Shown here: piece after piece, positions 50,533 to 61,300 of the stretch
How the letters are laid out: the number at the start of each line of letters is the position of its first letter
How positions within the stretch are numbered: position 1 is the first letter of the stretch
Origin: Trichomonas vaginalis G3
Lineage: Eukaryota > Parabasalia > Trichomonadida > Trichomonadidae
Length of the DNA stretch: 64,000 nt
Reading direction: 5' to 3'
Assembly (NCBI RefSeq): GCF_026262505.1
Contig: NC_067206.1
Span: 34,177,896-34,241,895, forward strand
The notes under the pieces: generated by a model
Told to the model about the DNA's origin: nothing
The model's input: the letters and a program-made list of their open reading frames with translations, nothing else
Database searches by the model: none
Translations under genes and position numbers: made by a program

Positions 50533-51896
50533 TATGTCGGCGAACATTTTTCGATATTCTTCTACTATGTCAGCCGAATTTTTCTTAGACTCTTGGAAAG
50601 ATTCCATATTCTCCGCATACACTTGTTGAGGGTCAAGATTTTTCGCGCTGTTCCAAATCTTCATCTAGTTCGTGAAGTTAGTTTCCAAAGGAGGGACTTG
50701 TTCGTTTCCTTCCAGGCTCTTCTAGCTGTTGTTTGCTGAACTATTTCTTCCATGTCTGGTTGTATCTGAACTTCTTCCTGTGGAGTTTCTTGTACCTCAT
50801 CTGCTGGCATTTCATATATTCCGAGACCGTTTTTAACAAGTTCCCTATCTAAGTCATCCGGACTCATAAACCTTTCTTCTTTCGTTCCGTCTCTATTTTT
50901 TACGCGTTTCATGAAGAGAGTTGAATTATCGTTTAGCTCTGACACCAAATATCTTGGAGTAAATTCAGTCATGTCATTTGGATGATATGCTATTAAATCA
51001 TATCCCTTAGCGAGCTTGTATTTTCCAGGTTTGAAATTATATCCCATTTGGTGCTGAACCATAAAGCTAAATAGGTTCGGGTCAGTATTTCCTTCCTTGA
51101 ACTTTCTAATAGCTTCTTTATATCTGTCACTAAAATCAAGAGTATCTGGGTAACCATAGTCTTCCTTAACATTTTAAGAATTCGTTCCTTGCTCTACTTC
51201 TTTTATGTCCTTGCTCTGTTTGTGGTGTTTGCTGTGCAGTGTTTTGAACTGTTGGTTTGTGGTGCAGTGTTTTGAACTGTTGTTGTGGTGCGGTGTTTTG
51301 AACTGTTGGTTGTGGTGCAGTGTTTTGAACTGTTGGTTGTGGTGCTGGTTTTGGTGCATGCCTGTGTCTGTGTCCATGTGACGATGTAAATGTTTTAGGT
51401 AGTCCTGGTGCAGGTGCTTCTCTTGGAGGTTTGGTGGTATATAAGTTCCACCAGCTGGCACATAGTTCCATCTGCAGCATAATGTCCTACCTGACTTTTC
51501 GTTCTTAAGAAAGCATTTACTAGGTCTGTTTTGGTCTTTGTAACTCTTTTTCTTGACTTTCCACAACAGTTGCTCTAACGGCGTCATAGGCACTTTGAAC
51601 TGCCTGTCTCGTTGCTGCATCTGTTATTTTCGTCATATTTTGTGCTACTTCTCTTAACTCGTTGTCGAAACCTTCAGACTTCAGTTTCTTTCCAGAAAGA
51701 AGTCGTTCACTAGTTTCACCTTACTATGAAGAGCTTCGAAGGCGTCTCTAAAGTCAGCATTCATTAAAGCTTCATTTGAACTGTCTTCATCCGCTTGTAT
51801 TTTTGTCCTTATTGACCCTATAAGTTGGGCTGCTTTGGCGTTGGCTTGGGCATCTAACCAGTCATTATTAGCTTTTATATATTCTGCGCTTTTCAT
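50533..51896 (-). pseudogene. Polinton part: unknown protein with Pro/Gln/Thr repeats (broken)
   Basis: Several adjoining minus-strand frames of similar character. One contains LAKGYDLIAYHPNDMTEF and a Glu/Gln-rich linker. Another has tandem TAPQPTVQN units (51220-51330) and a His-rich stretch. No enzyme motif is visible. A long structural protein is possible, by position and composition only. Confidence 0.4.
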
Positions 51897-51988
51897 TGCC
51901 TTTGCATGCTGCGTCGTTATTTTTACTTTCTTGTGCTAAGTTTTCATACTGTACGGTTTGGTTTGCAACTGTAAAAGTTTTTCTGCCT

Positions 51989-52606
51989 TTACATTTGCTT
52001 CAACTTCTTTTTATACTCATCGCTATCCATATATGTCTTCAGGGCTTTTTGTTTTATTTCTTCATCTTTCAGTACTTTATATTGAGTAGTATGGTTTTTC
52101 AAATTTATAACATCTTGTTCCATTTTTGCTACTTCTGCTGCTTTTTCTGACACTTTTTTCGCATATTCCTCTGTACTTAGTTCTTTCAGTTGTTCTTCTT
52201 TCTTCTTTTTCTCTACGTTTAACTCATTGAGTTTCTTTGTGTGTCTGTCATATTCTAGTTTCTTTTCGTTTTCACTTATTTGTTTCTGTATGTCTATGTT
52301 TGACTTTTTGACATCTGTTATTTGATTTTTGAGTGAACTCAAATTCATTTGACTTTGAGGGTTATAAGCTGTTCCGTCTGCAGCTCCACCATAGCCTGCC
52401 ATTTTCGCTAAAAGTGCCGCTCTTAAACCTCCACTCTGTGCACCAATAACTCGGTTTAAAAGCATAGGGTTGCTTGACATTTGTTGCAACATAGTGGGGT
52501 CATTCATAATTTGTTGTTGCAACTGTTGTTGTGGTGTTAGTTTTACTATTGGATGTTTCAATGCTCTCTTCCTCTTACGTATATTCTTACGTAGCTTACG
52601 TGGCAT
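51989..52606 (-). CDS. Polinton part: coiled-coil protein with basic N-terminus
   Basis: 205 residues, open throughout. The start is very basic (MPRKLRKNIRKRKRALKHP), then Gln-rich. A Gly/Ala patch follows, then a long coiled coil (about 90-200, for example KKLEYDRHTKKLNELNVEKK). The N-terminus looks like a DNA-binding or nuclear-targeting tail, as in core proteins. Function is not assigned. Confidence 0.5.
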   Translation of the reverse strand: MPRKLRKNIRKRKRALKHPIVKLTPQQQLQQQIMNDPTMLQQMSSNPMLLNRVIGAQSGGLRAALLAKMAGYGGAADGTAYNPQSQMNLSSLKNQITDVKKSNIDIQKQISENEKKLEYDRHTKKLNELNVEKKKKEEQLKELSTEEYAKKVSEKAAEVAKMEQDVINLKNHTTQYKVLKDEEIKQKALKTYMDSDEYKKKLKQM

Positions 52607-53060
52607 TTTAAGTGAAGTAAAAAACGGTTTTTGACAGATGTTTATATGACACTTTTTGTCAGCACAAAAAAACTACTGGCAAAGTGTGTCAGTTTGTAAA
52701 ATAACCGTCCTATCTCATTCTATAAAGGGAAAGCTTCTCAAAGTATACTTCCTTGGAACGCCTGTAACTTTCCTGTAGCGACGTAGACCTATTTGTCCGG
52801 ACAAAGTTATACTATTTTGAGTGCTCTACAAAAAAGTCAACAGCGACGACTCTCAAAAACCGTTGTGTAAAAAGTTTACCGTTGGACAAAATATTAATAG
52901 AAAACAAAAAACGTTTATAGTTCATTCAATAATTTGAGATGAACGGTTTTCCAACGGTAACTATTAAATAAAATAAAAAAATAGAGGGAGTCTCCGTTGA
53001 CGAAAACGGTTTAATTTAAACTTTTCTATGAGTAGTCCGAAAAAAACAGTTCATATTTGT
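52607..53060. other. Non-coding stretch between divergent Polinton genes
   Basis: About 450 bases without a frame. It has several ACGGTTTT or inverse words (near 52623, 52858, 52945, 53005), which may be a shared control signal or an internal repeat. Confidence 0.4.
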
Positions 53061-53063
53061 CTA

Positions 53064-54005
53064 ATGGCATTCGCTAGCGTGTTCGCTCCAAATTCACCTG
53101 AAGAAATTGCTTGCAAACTTCAGCACCCACAGGTTTAGAGCCTCAATATCAAACTGCAGCATCTACACATTCTCCAAGCAGAACAGACAATTCGCTCAAT
53201 CCAAAGCCACTTTCACTACCAAAAACAATACCAAACGAGCTCCGTATTACAAAGAACCAACGAACAACGCTGAACTACGCAAAATACTACTCAGATTGTC
53301 TGAAGAATACTTCAATTCAAAGCCAGAAGAAAGAGTTCCTGCAACTTTTAACAAAGAATATTGTGAACAACTCAACAAAGTTCTGCAGACTTTACCAAAC
53401 TACAAAAAGAAACACCTGACCCATTCGAATTAGGTGACACAATTGTCAACTATTTTCCAACAATAACAAAGATAATGGTTGACAGAACTATATGTCAGCT
53501 TATTGAAAGTCTTCCACCCAAAGCTGCAAAAAAAGTCGAACAGCTTTGGGTCGAATTCAAATCAAAGAGTTACGGATATCAGGATGACGAAGAAGAACGT
53601 GAGTACGGACAAGAAACAGCAAAATGGCAATGTCTTAGCTCACTCAACCCCAAGTTCAAACCATTATTTTACTCAGACAACAACACAATTCAAGTACGCA
53701 AAATTGCTATTCATTTCGTTAACCAAGCAGAAGACATTGAAGAAGGAGACTCTATCTCAGTTTATGTTTGCTACTGCAAGTTTTTCAAGGACGAATTTGG
53801 AGGACCAATTCTCATGCATGTCTTCAAGCCACATCAGCAACTCTACGTTGAAACTGAAATAACACTCATGCATGGAATGTATCTCAAGTTTGAAAGCCAA
53901 TTGGAAAACACATACAACATTTGGCTTTCATACATTCAGTTCGATACACCAGATGACTTTGATGTTGAAGAAGAAGAGTCCTCCGAATTCACACCAGAAG
54001 ACTAA
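53064..54005 (+). pseudogene. Polinton part: unknown acidic protein next to the right end (broken)
   Basis: The largest open stretch (53475-54005) encodes 176 residues that are beta-rich (ISVYVCYCKFF, then LYVETEITLMHGMYLKFESQ), with an acidic end. The upstream part is Gln/Ser/Pro-rich. Its last codons lie in the terminal repeat. A particle surface protein or regulator is conceivable, but nothing decides it. Confidence 0.4.
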
Positions 54006-54105
54006 CAATTTTCCGAATAAAAACTTCATTTATACTAAACATCTTCGGGGCTAGAGGGCACGAAGTGCCTGGAAGCCCCACTACCTTTTTTTTTTTTTTT
54101 TTTTT
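53980..54105 (-). repeat. Polinton right terminal inverted repeat
   Basis: Inverted copy of 40321-40445, ending in CCCCACTACC and a T-run. It contains the matching hairpin GGCAC-GAA-GTGCC near 54058-54070. Its inner part overlaps the end of the last protein frame of the element. Confidence 0.88.
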
Positions 54106-54110
54106 GAATA

Positions 54111-54383
54111 TCATATCAGAAAATGTCGCAAATCTGACATTTACCCGACCAAATAGCAAAAATAATTGAATACTTTTCGCCAAAACTTTAAAAATCGATA
54201 AAAATATGAAATATAGATATTAAAGAGACTTTTTATATAATATTCATAAAGATTTTCCAAAAATATGATACCGCAAAATTAAAAAAGTGACGTCTTGAGT
54301 GGAGTCAAAGGTCGAAATTGCTAGCTAAATGTTTTTTTAGCGAAATTGCGTATTGTACGTTTTTTTCGCAAAACGAAACCCTT
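54111..54383. mobile_element. AAGGGTTT-ended element, right part
   Basis: Continues the element interrupted by the Polinton and ends with the inverted terminus GAAACCCTT. Its outer 144 bp equal 932-1075. It carries AAAAGTGAC at 54283-54291. Confidence 0.65.
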
Positions 54384-54948
54384 ATTTTAATAGAATTTAT
54401 ATACTATTCATCTATTAGTAAACACTACCGTATATTATTTTTTAAGCTATCTTATTTTTTGAAATTTTATTCAAATCTTTGGTCGCAAGAAGAATTGCAT
54501 GATAAATAAAAACATTTAATCAAAGTCAATTTTATTTTTCATATTCAAATGGACTGAGTGTTAACATTTAACATTTTTTGCTAATTGTCGTCAAAAATTA
54601 GGCGTAAAGCAAAAATTAATATTTCATATGGTTTTATGATAGATAAGCATTATATTCCCACTCATTATATTCGTAAATTTTGTGGTTTATCCTTCGCTTT
54701 TAAGATCATTGAATTTGATTTTTATATAAAATAGTTATATATTAGAAAATAATATGAGTTTATGTGATATTATTTTTCAGAAGATTTTGTGTTCTTCTTC
54801 AAAATTTTATTTTTTTATTAAAAAGAATCTTTACAAAATATACATTTACTTTAATTAATATTTACAAACGTGCTCTATCAAAAGTTCCAAAAATTCAATA
54901 TTTTAGCTTTTCTGAGATGTCACTTTTGATGAATTTCTGTTTACAACA

Positions 54949-55365
54949 TTCTCAACTTGCTGTATATCACAAAATATTCAGATTATTGCTGAAAATTATT
55001 GATTCATAAAAATCATATCAATGATAACAACACAACTGGTTACAAATGGTACTTGACCGATAATCTATAATATATGAGATTCTGTGAAAAAAAAACAATA
55101 AAATTTAGTTTTTATTGAACAAATCTATCATGAAAATATATACTAGCATGAGCTTCACTTAAGAATCAGAGATGTGAGTGTTCATCAATGCAAGTAAATC
55201 CTTCAAATAGAGGATAGATATTCATATTGTATATGAATACGGATTTTGAATTATTTAATTTTCATCTCGCAAAAGATGCCCATTTAAACCAGTAATGTTA
55301 AGCTCAATTGTAAATATAAAAATTTTTTTGACGAAATTTTCAAACGAAAATCTTGATTTGTTACA
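54949..55365. other. Leader region of the dynein-like gene
   Basis: 417 bases between the outer end of the element stack and the dynein-like start codon. No GTCACTTTT word lies within it. The nearest one is in the element terminus at 54919-54927, about 440 bases upstream. Confidence 0.5.
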
Positions 55366-58300
55366 ATGAAATCCCAAAAACAACGCTTTGAAGAAGCATT
55401 TCTCAAGCTACAAAGCGAAGTACAGGGACGAACAAAAAAAACTTTAAATCAGAGAGTCACTATTTCTAAACTTTTAGGTATAAATCGAGGTCCATTAGAC
55501 TTAAAACCACCTACAGCACCAGAAGGATATGGGTACAATCCTCGAAGGAAGGATACAAATACAATTCAATCACTTCGAAACTCATTAATTAAAATACACA
55601 CGCCAGATCCAAGAACAATGAAATTATCACCACGAAATTCACCAAGATATCGATCTACAGAGATTCAGCCGATGCCAAATTTACCATTAGACACAAATGA
55701 AAATGCGCCTTTGCCTTGGAACTCTCGAACAATATTAAATTATACACAATTTGAGGAGAGTTTACTAAACGCTACTAACAGAATGCACAAACTTGTTGCG
55801 CCTCTCAAATTTGATGAAAACGAAGAAGCAAAACACTTATTTCCTCTTGATTATTTTGACTGTGAGTATGGTATGTCAGAATCAGAATGGGAGCTTAGAA
55901 CGCATGGTTCTCCAGCTGTTGGCAGTGCCTGCATTATGGGAAATGCAAATAAATACGAATGGCATCTTTGCCGGATAAATTCCTTTGATAATGAGCAATT
56001 TCTCTATGAGATCGAGACATTTGATGAAAAACCACTTATAAGAAACTTGTCTCGCTTTCAAATACGCTTTATTGATGAAAGTCCAGAAGTTTTACAATAT
56101 CGAGAAAAATTAACAATTAAAAGTCGCGAGGACTTCGAAAAATTGATGATTACGGACTGCTTCCTTGACTCTATACCTGATCCACCTGATCTTTTGGACT
56201 TCCTCAATACATCTTTCAAAAATACTTTGACAGATGAAGCAAAAAGTGAAATAGGAAGAGTTCAGAAGATGTTAATATTTAGAGGACAAGCCAAACTTCA
56301 TCAACAAGACGATTTATTGGAACTTATCAATAAAATTGGAGGAGATATAAATTGTTATTCTCCAACAAAGCTGGAAGATCCATTTATATTAGACACATCG
56401 TATTCTAAGTCTCTCAAATCTATTAATAGCTCAGTAAATTTAGTTTCCAGCCAAAATTATTATCAAATCTGCCAAAAAGTTTATTCTTTAATCTATGTAA
56501 TGCAAAACCAGCTGATGGATTATGTTATAAAGTTCTTTGAGAACAAACAATACGATATGACAGAATGGAGAGAAAATATTGGAACATACAAGAATGAAAT
56601 CAGGCAAAAACTTGATAATTTGATAGATACTATTGCAAGTACAATTAATAGATTATGTGGAGATGAATTGGAAACTTTTGACAACGAAAAATTTCAAAAT
56701 CTTCCAAAAAATCATCCGCCTCTTCAATTCTTTAACACAGCAGATAACACACACTTCTACAAATTCAAGATCTACCTCAAAATCCTCATGAGTTGCTTTG
56801 CTCGTGACTTAATTGAATTTAATTTGAATTTTTATCGAGAACTTATCAATTACCAGATAAATTATACACAGCCACATGAAATAACAATCGATGGCTTCAC
56901 AACAATCGATCAATCTGTATCAGACAAATCAATTTCCACTAAAAAACCGTTTTTGAACATTGAATTACACACAAAGAGAGATGACATCAAAATCCTGATC
57001 ATGGATTATTTCAAAGTGTTAGATGAAGAGCTCAAAAACCTTGTCAATCCTCTCAGAATGATTTTTGATCGTACAAATGTCGAAATTGCGAGATCTTTGT
57101 CAACATCGAAGTACGAAGGCTTCTGTATTGACTTTGAGCTTACATCGTTCATTCCACCAATGAACAACTTCAAACAAGAAGAAGTTTGTCCAATAATTGA
57201 GAAAACAACTGAAATTTTTTTGACAATTTTATCGTCCGAAATTCAAAAAATTTACAATTGTTTTCCAACATTATTGGCGTATGCAGATCGAGCTGTATCT
57301 TATTTCACTAACTTAACAATTGTTCCTGTAGAAGAAACCTACGATTATCTCCAAAAAATACAAAAAGACAAAGACACTTTTTTGATGAATTATCCCAGTG
57401 AAGTTTGGCTTGGCTTTTCTCGATTAATTTTCACAACATTGAGGACAAAAATCATTGACTCTGTTAATTACAACAGAGAGACTGTTCTTAGTAAAATACA
57501 GCATGAATACGAAGACAGACTTGAGAAATTGCATCAAGATTATACAGATTTAACAAATGATTTGAAGAGAAAACCAAGTTTGGCAAAAGAATGGGCTATG
57601 TTGAAAACCACTGTTTTTGGGACAATTAAAGTCCGACAGAAACTCGAAGAAGAAGCCAAACATATTAATGAACTTGGTGATTTATTGTTTAGTTTGTCTT
57701 ATGGACATTATTACAGAGATCTTTCGAAAGAAATGAATATGATGATGTGGCCAATTTTGACAGATATCGAATTAGGAAAAGCCTTGTCATTGTTATTAGA
57801 AACAAGAGAAGAATACCTAAATAACAATGAACAACAGATCAAACAACACAAAGAAGATATAAATACAAGATTGGAAATCATCAAAAATACTCAAGATACA
57901 AATATTCAACAGCAAAATCGTGAATTTGTAAGACATTTGAATGAAAAATTGGTGCAATTAGAACAATTACATGAAGAATTCATGGAATATGATTTCACGA
58001 AATTCGCTTCTCCAAGAGTTATACTTTGGTCAATTGTAAAAACTTCACAAGATCAAATTGAAAAATGGCAAAAATCAGTAATTATAACTATTGATTTTAA
58101 TGAAGCGAAATTGACATGTGATAAATGGTTGAAACAACTGAGATCGTTAACAGCATCATTTAAGAAAGATAAGAATTCGTTGAGGTTGTTGATTTCTACT
58201 AAAAATGATATAGAAAATATTATTCCTATCTTCAAAGCTTGTACTCAATCATTGACACCAAAACTTTTACAAAATCACAGAGATGACATTGTAAATATAA

Positions 58301-61300
58301 TTGGTGACAAAGATTTCGAGTCAAAGACAATGGGTTATCTTATTTCCATCAAAATATCTGAGAAATTGGAAGATATTGATAAACTCTACAAACAAGCTAA
58401 ACTTGAAGATAAAGCAGATTTCGAGATCATCAATGCTCAAACTTACATCAAAACATGTCAAGTTGAATTCAAGAAAGATGAAATTGTTAATATCTCTAAT
58501 ATTTTGTCTGATTGCAGATCAACAAATAATGAAATGATGATGATTTCTGCTACAGAAAACATTGAAGAGAAGAAGAGAAAGAAGGCGTTAAGTATCATTG
58601 AACAAATCACTCATATAACAATGACTGTTGAATTCATTTCTTCTATACAAATTTTATTGAAACAACTGAAACCAGTGCAAAATGTTTCTGGAGTTGAAGT
58701 TGATGTCACTGATTTCAACAAAGCAGCAAGTTCTTTTTCAGAAATCATTAAAGAACTCAAACAAAATCCTTTGATTTTACAATATTCTGAAAAAGAAATG
58801 AGTTTGCATAATTTAAGACAAATTAAAAATCTGTTGAAATCAGTTCAAGAAGCGTTTATCAGTGCTTTAACAAAGTTCAGAGAGAAAATACCAAGATTAC
58901 TGTTAGTTCCTGACTCAAAGATTATCCATGTTTTCTCTGATGATTTGCAAACAAAAGTTGATATAATTCCAACAATTTTTCCAGGAATTTCAGAAGTTTT
59001 TTGTGATAAAAACAAAATTGTCAAATTTAAATTGGATTTTGAAGATGAAATCGTTCTTTTAAACGGTGTTAGTACTAAAGGAGATATCATATCAATCATT
59101 CCTAAACTAGAACAAGAGATATCTTCATCATTAAAGTCTTTGTTCATGAAATATTACAAAGAAAACATTGATCCATCAAAAATTCCTGTTCAATTGTTGA
59201 TATTAAGACAATTAATGGATCCTTTCTATGATATCAACACAAGTAACATGTGTTTCGAGAAGAGAAGGACATTAGAAGTTCTTAAAGAGAGTTTATCAAG
59301 TGAAAATGCAATTTATCCTTCTGCAAAAATTGACGAAAGCGAAAAAGTTTTCACTTGTTTCGGTGACAGATCATTAGAATACAAATTCCAAATTACTAAA
59401 GCGAATTCCATCATTTTCACGAAGATATCATTAGCTATAATAGCTGATTTGATATCAAACAAGTCAAATGAACCTCTTTTAATCGCTTCTGAAATGTATT
59501 CAACATCATCTTTGATCTGCCAACAATTATCATATATTTGTGGAAGATTTTGTTTGATAATTCACGCGACAATGACAACAACTATTGAAAGATTAAGTTC
59601 TATTATACAAATGCTTAATTCTATTGATATTTGGACATGTTTCACTGATACGGAATTACTTACAAATGAACAGATGTTTGAGCTCGCGATGTTAGTTAAA
59701 CAACCTTTCTTCTTGACTGTAACAACACGAGACATTTTACCAATTTTAAGTGTCGGAAAAGTTTTGTTTACTATCTCAAGCGATGCATTTAAACAACATG
59801 TTCTAATGGCAGGACAATCATTGTATCCTTATCAACCTGAAGCAATTAATTTCGCTGCAACAACACTTACTAATTATATACATCCTTATTCAGTGTTGAA
59901 ATACATTGAAGAACAATTACATGCAGAAAAAGTTGCTTTTGATTTGAATTTCATGGCTGCTTTCGCATCGATTATTCCTGATAATGTTTATGAGATTGTT
60001 AAAGATACAATCGATGAAACAATTGATATCGATGAAAATGTTTTCATTCCTGTAATTAAATCATTGATATCAACAACAGATTTCTTGAACGGAGTTCATA
60101 GAATAATGTATACTTTGAATCAAGGAAAGAAGATGATTTTAGTCAAAGGACAACAATACTCTGGAACATCAACATGTATAATGGCTGCTGCAAAAGCTTT
60201 AGGATGTAAATATACAGCAGTTGCTTTGAGTTCTTCTAATTGGATAAAGACAATAAATGAAACATTTACAAGGATGGATTCGAATAAAACAATTTTCCAT
60301 GTAACAACACAATTTGATAGATCATTCCTTGCTCATGTTTCTGCATTGGCTTTCGGTTCAAGTCTCTGTGAAGGACAACAGAATTTGTTGAGAATTCCTG
60401 AAAACGCAATTTTGATTTTTGAAGTGATGACACCAATGACGACACCAGAATTGATAGCAATTCCAATCATTTCATTCAATATGCCATTAGTTAAATCAGG
60501 AGAGCTAATGGCCTATTGGATGGCCAATGCCACTTTCACATTGGATTCTGAAATAGCTGAATACATCAAAGATTTCGTGACGAATTTGATTTCAACTAAT
60601 TTACAAGTTTCGATATTCTTTAACTTGTTTTCAGCTCATCTATCGAAATTACCACCACAAAAACCAAATGCAATTAATAATTTAATTGCTTATTGTGCTT
60701 TTTGGTCAAATACATTTTCATTTACACAACAAAACATGTGGAATGAATATTCCAATTTCATCATTGAGAAAGTTCCAAATTTATCTCATACTACTCCTTT
60801 CTTTGACTTGACAGCCTCGAAATCACAAGACCAATTTACTTTGGCAAGTGTTTATAACAACACAAGGATCTACCAATTCGATAATAGTTTACATACTCAA
60901 TACAACAGAGATGTAAATGGTCCAATTTCTTTAACAAATATTCCAACACCGCAATTCATTCACGGAATCGAAATTATTCCTAAAATAATCGAATCCGGGT
61001 TGCATGTTGCAGTTATTGGACCTCCTTCATCAGGAAAAACTACTATTGTTGATTACGTTGAGTCACAATTCTTTTTACGACCGAAATATCAAGTTGTAAG
61101 AATTGATGGCTACAACACAACTCCTGAACAATTTTTACAATGTTTAATGATGTTTTGCAACACTTCCGTTGATGGTGTTGTTGAACCAAAAGTTGCTTCA
61201 AACATCATTGTTGTTGTTGATCCAATGAAAAACGATGGAGAGATGTATGGAACAATTGTTTCAATGATCAAAACTGGTTGTGCAATTATTAGTAATGAGG

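Larger units (their letters stand above)
40321..54105. mobile_element. Polinton/Maverick (fossil), 13.8 kb
   Basis: Self-synthesising DNA element of the Maverick/Polinton family. Terminal inverted repeats of about 125 bp (40321-40445 and about 53980-54105) begin with an A-run and GGTAGTGGGGCTTCC. Parts found are a D12 adenine methyltransferase, small virion-type proteins, a tail-fibre-like protein, a retrovirus-type integrase, part of a protein-primed DNA polymerase B, an HNH endonuclease remnant and several unknown proteins. I see no major capsid, packaging ATPase or maturation protease, and the length is below the usual 15-25 kb. It is broken, with about ten breaks plus a scaffold gap. Because the two terminal repeats are still very alike and the target duplication is perfect, it is probably not ancient. 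Confidence 0.92.
38842..54948. mobile_element. Outer foldback element with ~565-bp inverted arms, carrying the nested stack
   Basis: The left arm (38842-39413) and right arm (54384-54948) are inverted copies of one another over most of their length. The termini are TGTAATAAACAG at the left and CTGTTTACAACA at the right. The outer ~170 bp of the two arms are of two different types, matching the right and left ends of the 654-bp element at 236-889 respectively. This is therefore one insertion of the same family in opposite orientation. Without its nested guests it would be about 1.1-1.3 kb. Only TTCT is repeated at the outer flanks, so I cannot show the long target duplication seen for the smaller copy. 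Confidence 0.7.

Noticed and set aside
38842-54948. 15-bp target duplication for the outer foldback element
   Set aside because: Only TTCT is shared by the two flanks. Longer matches need shifting of the termini and were not convincing.
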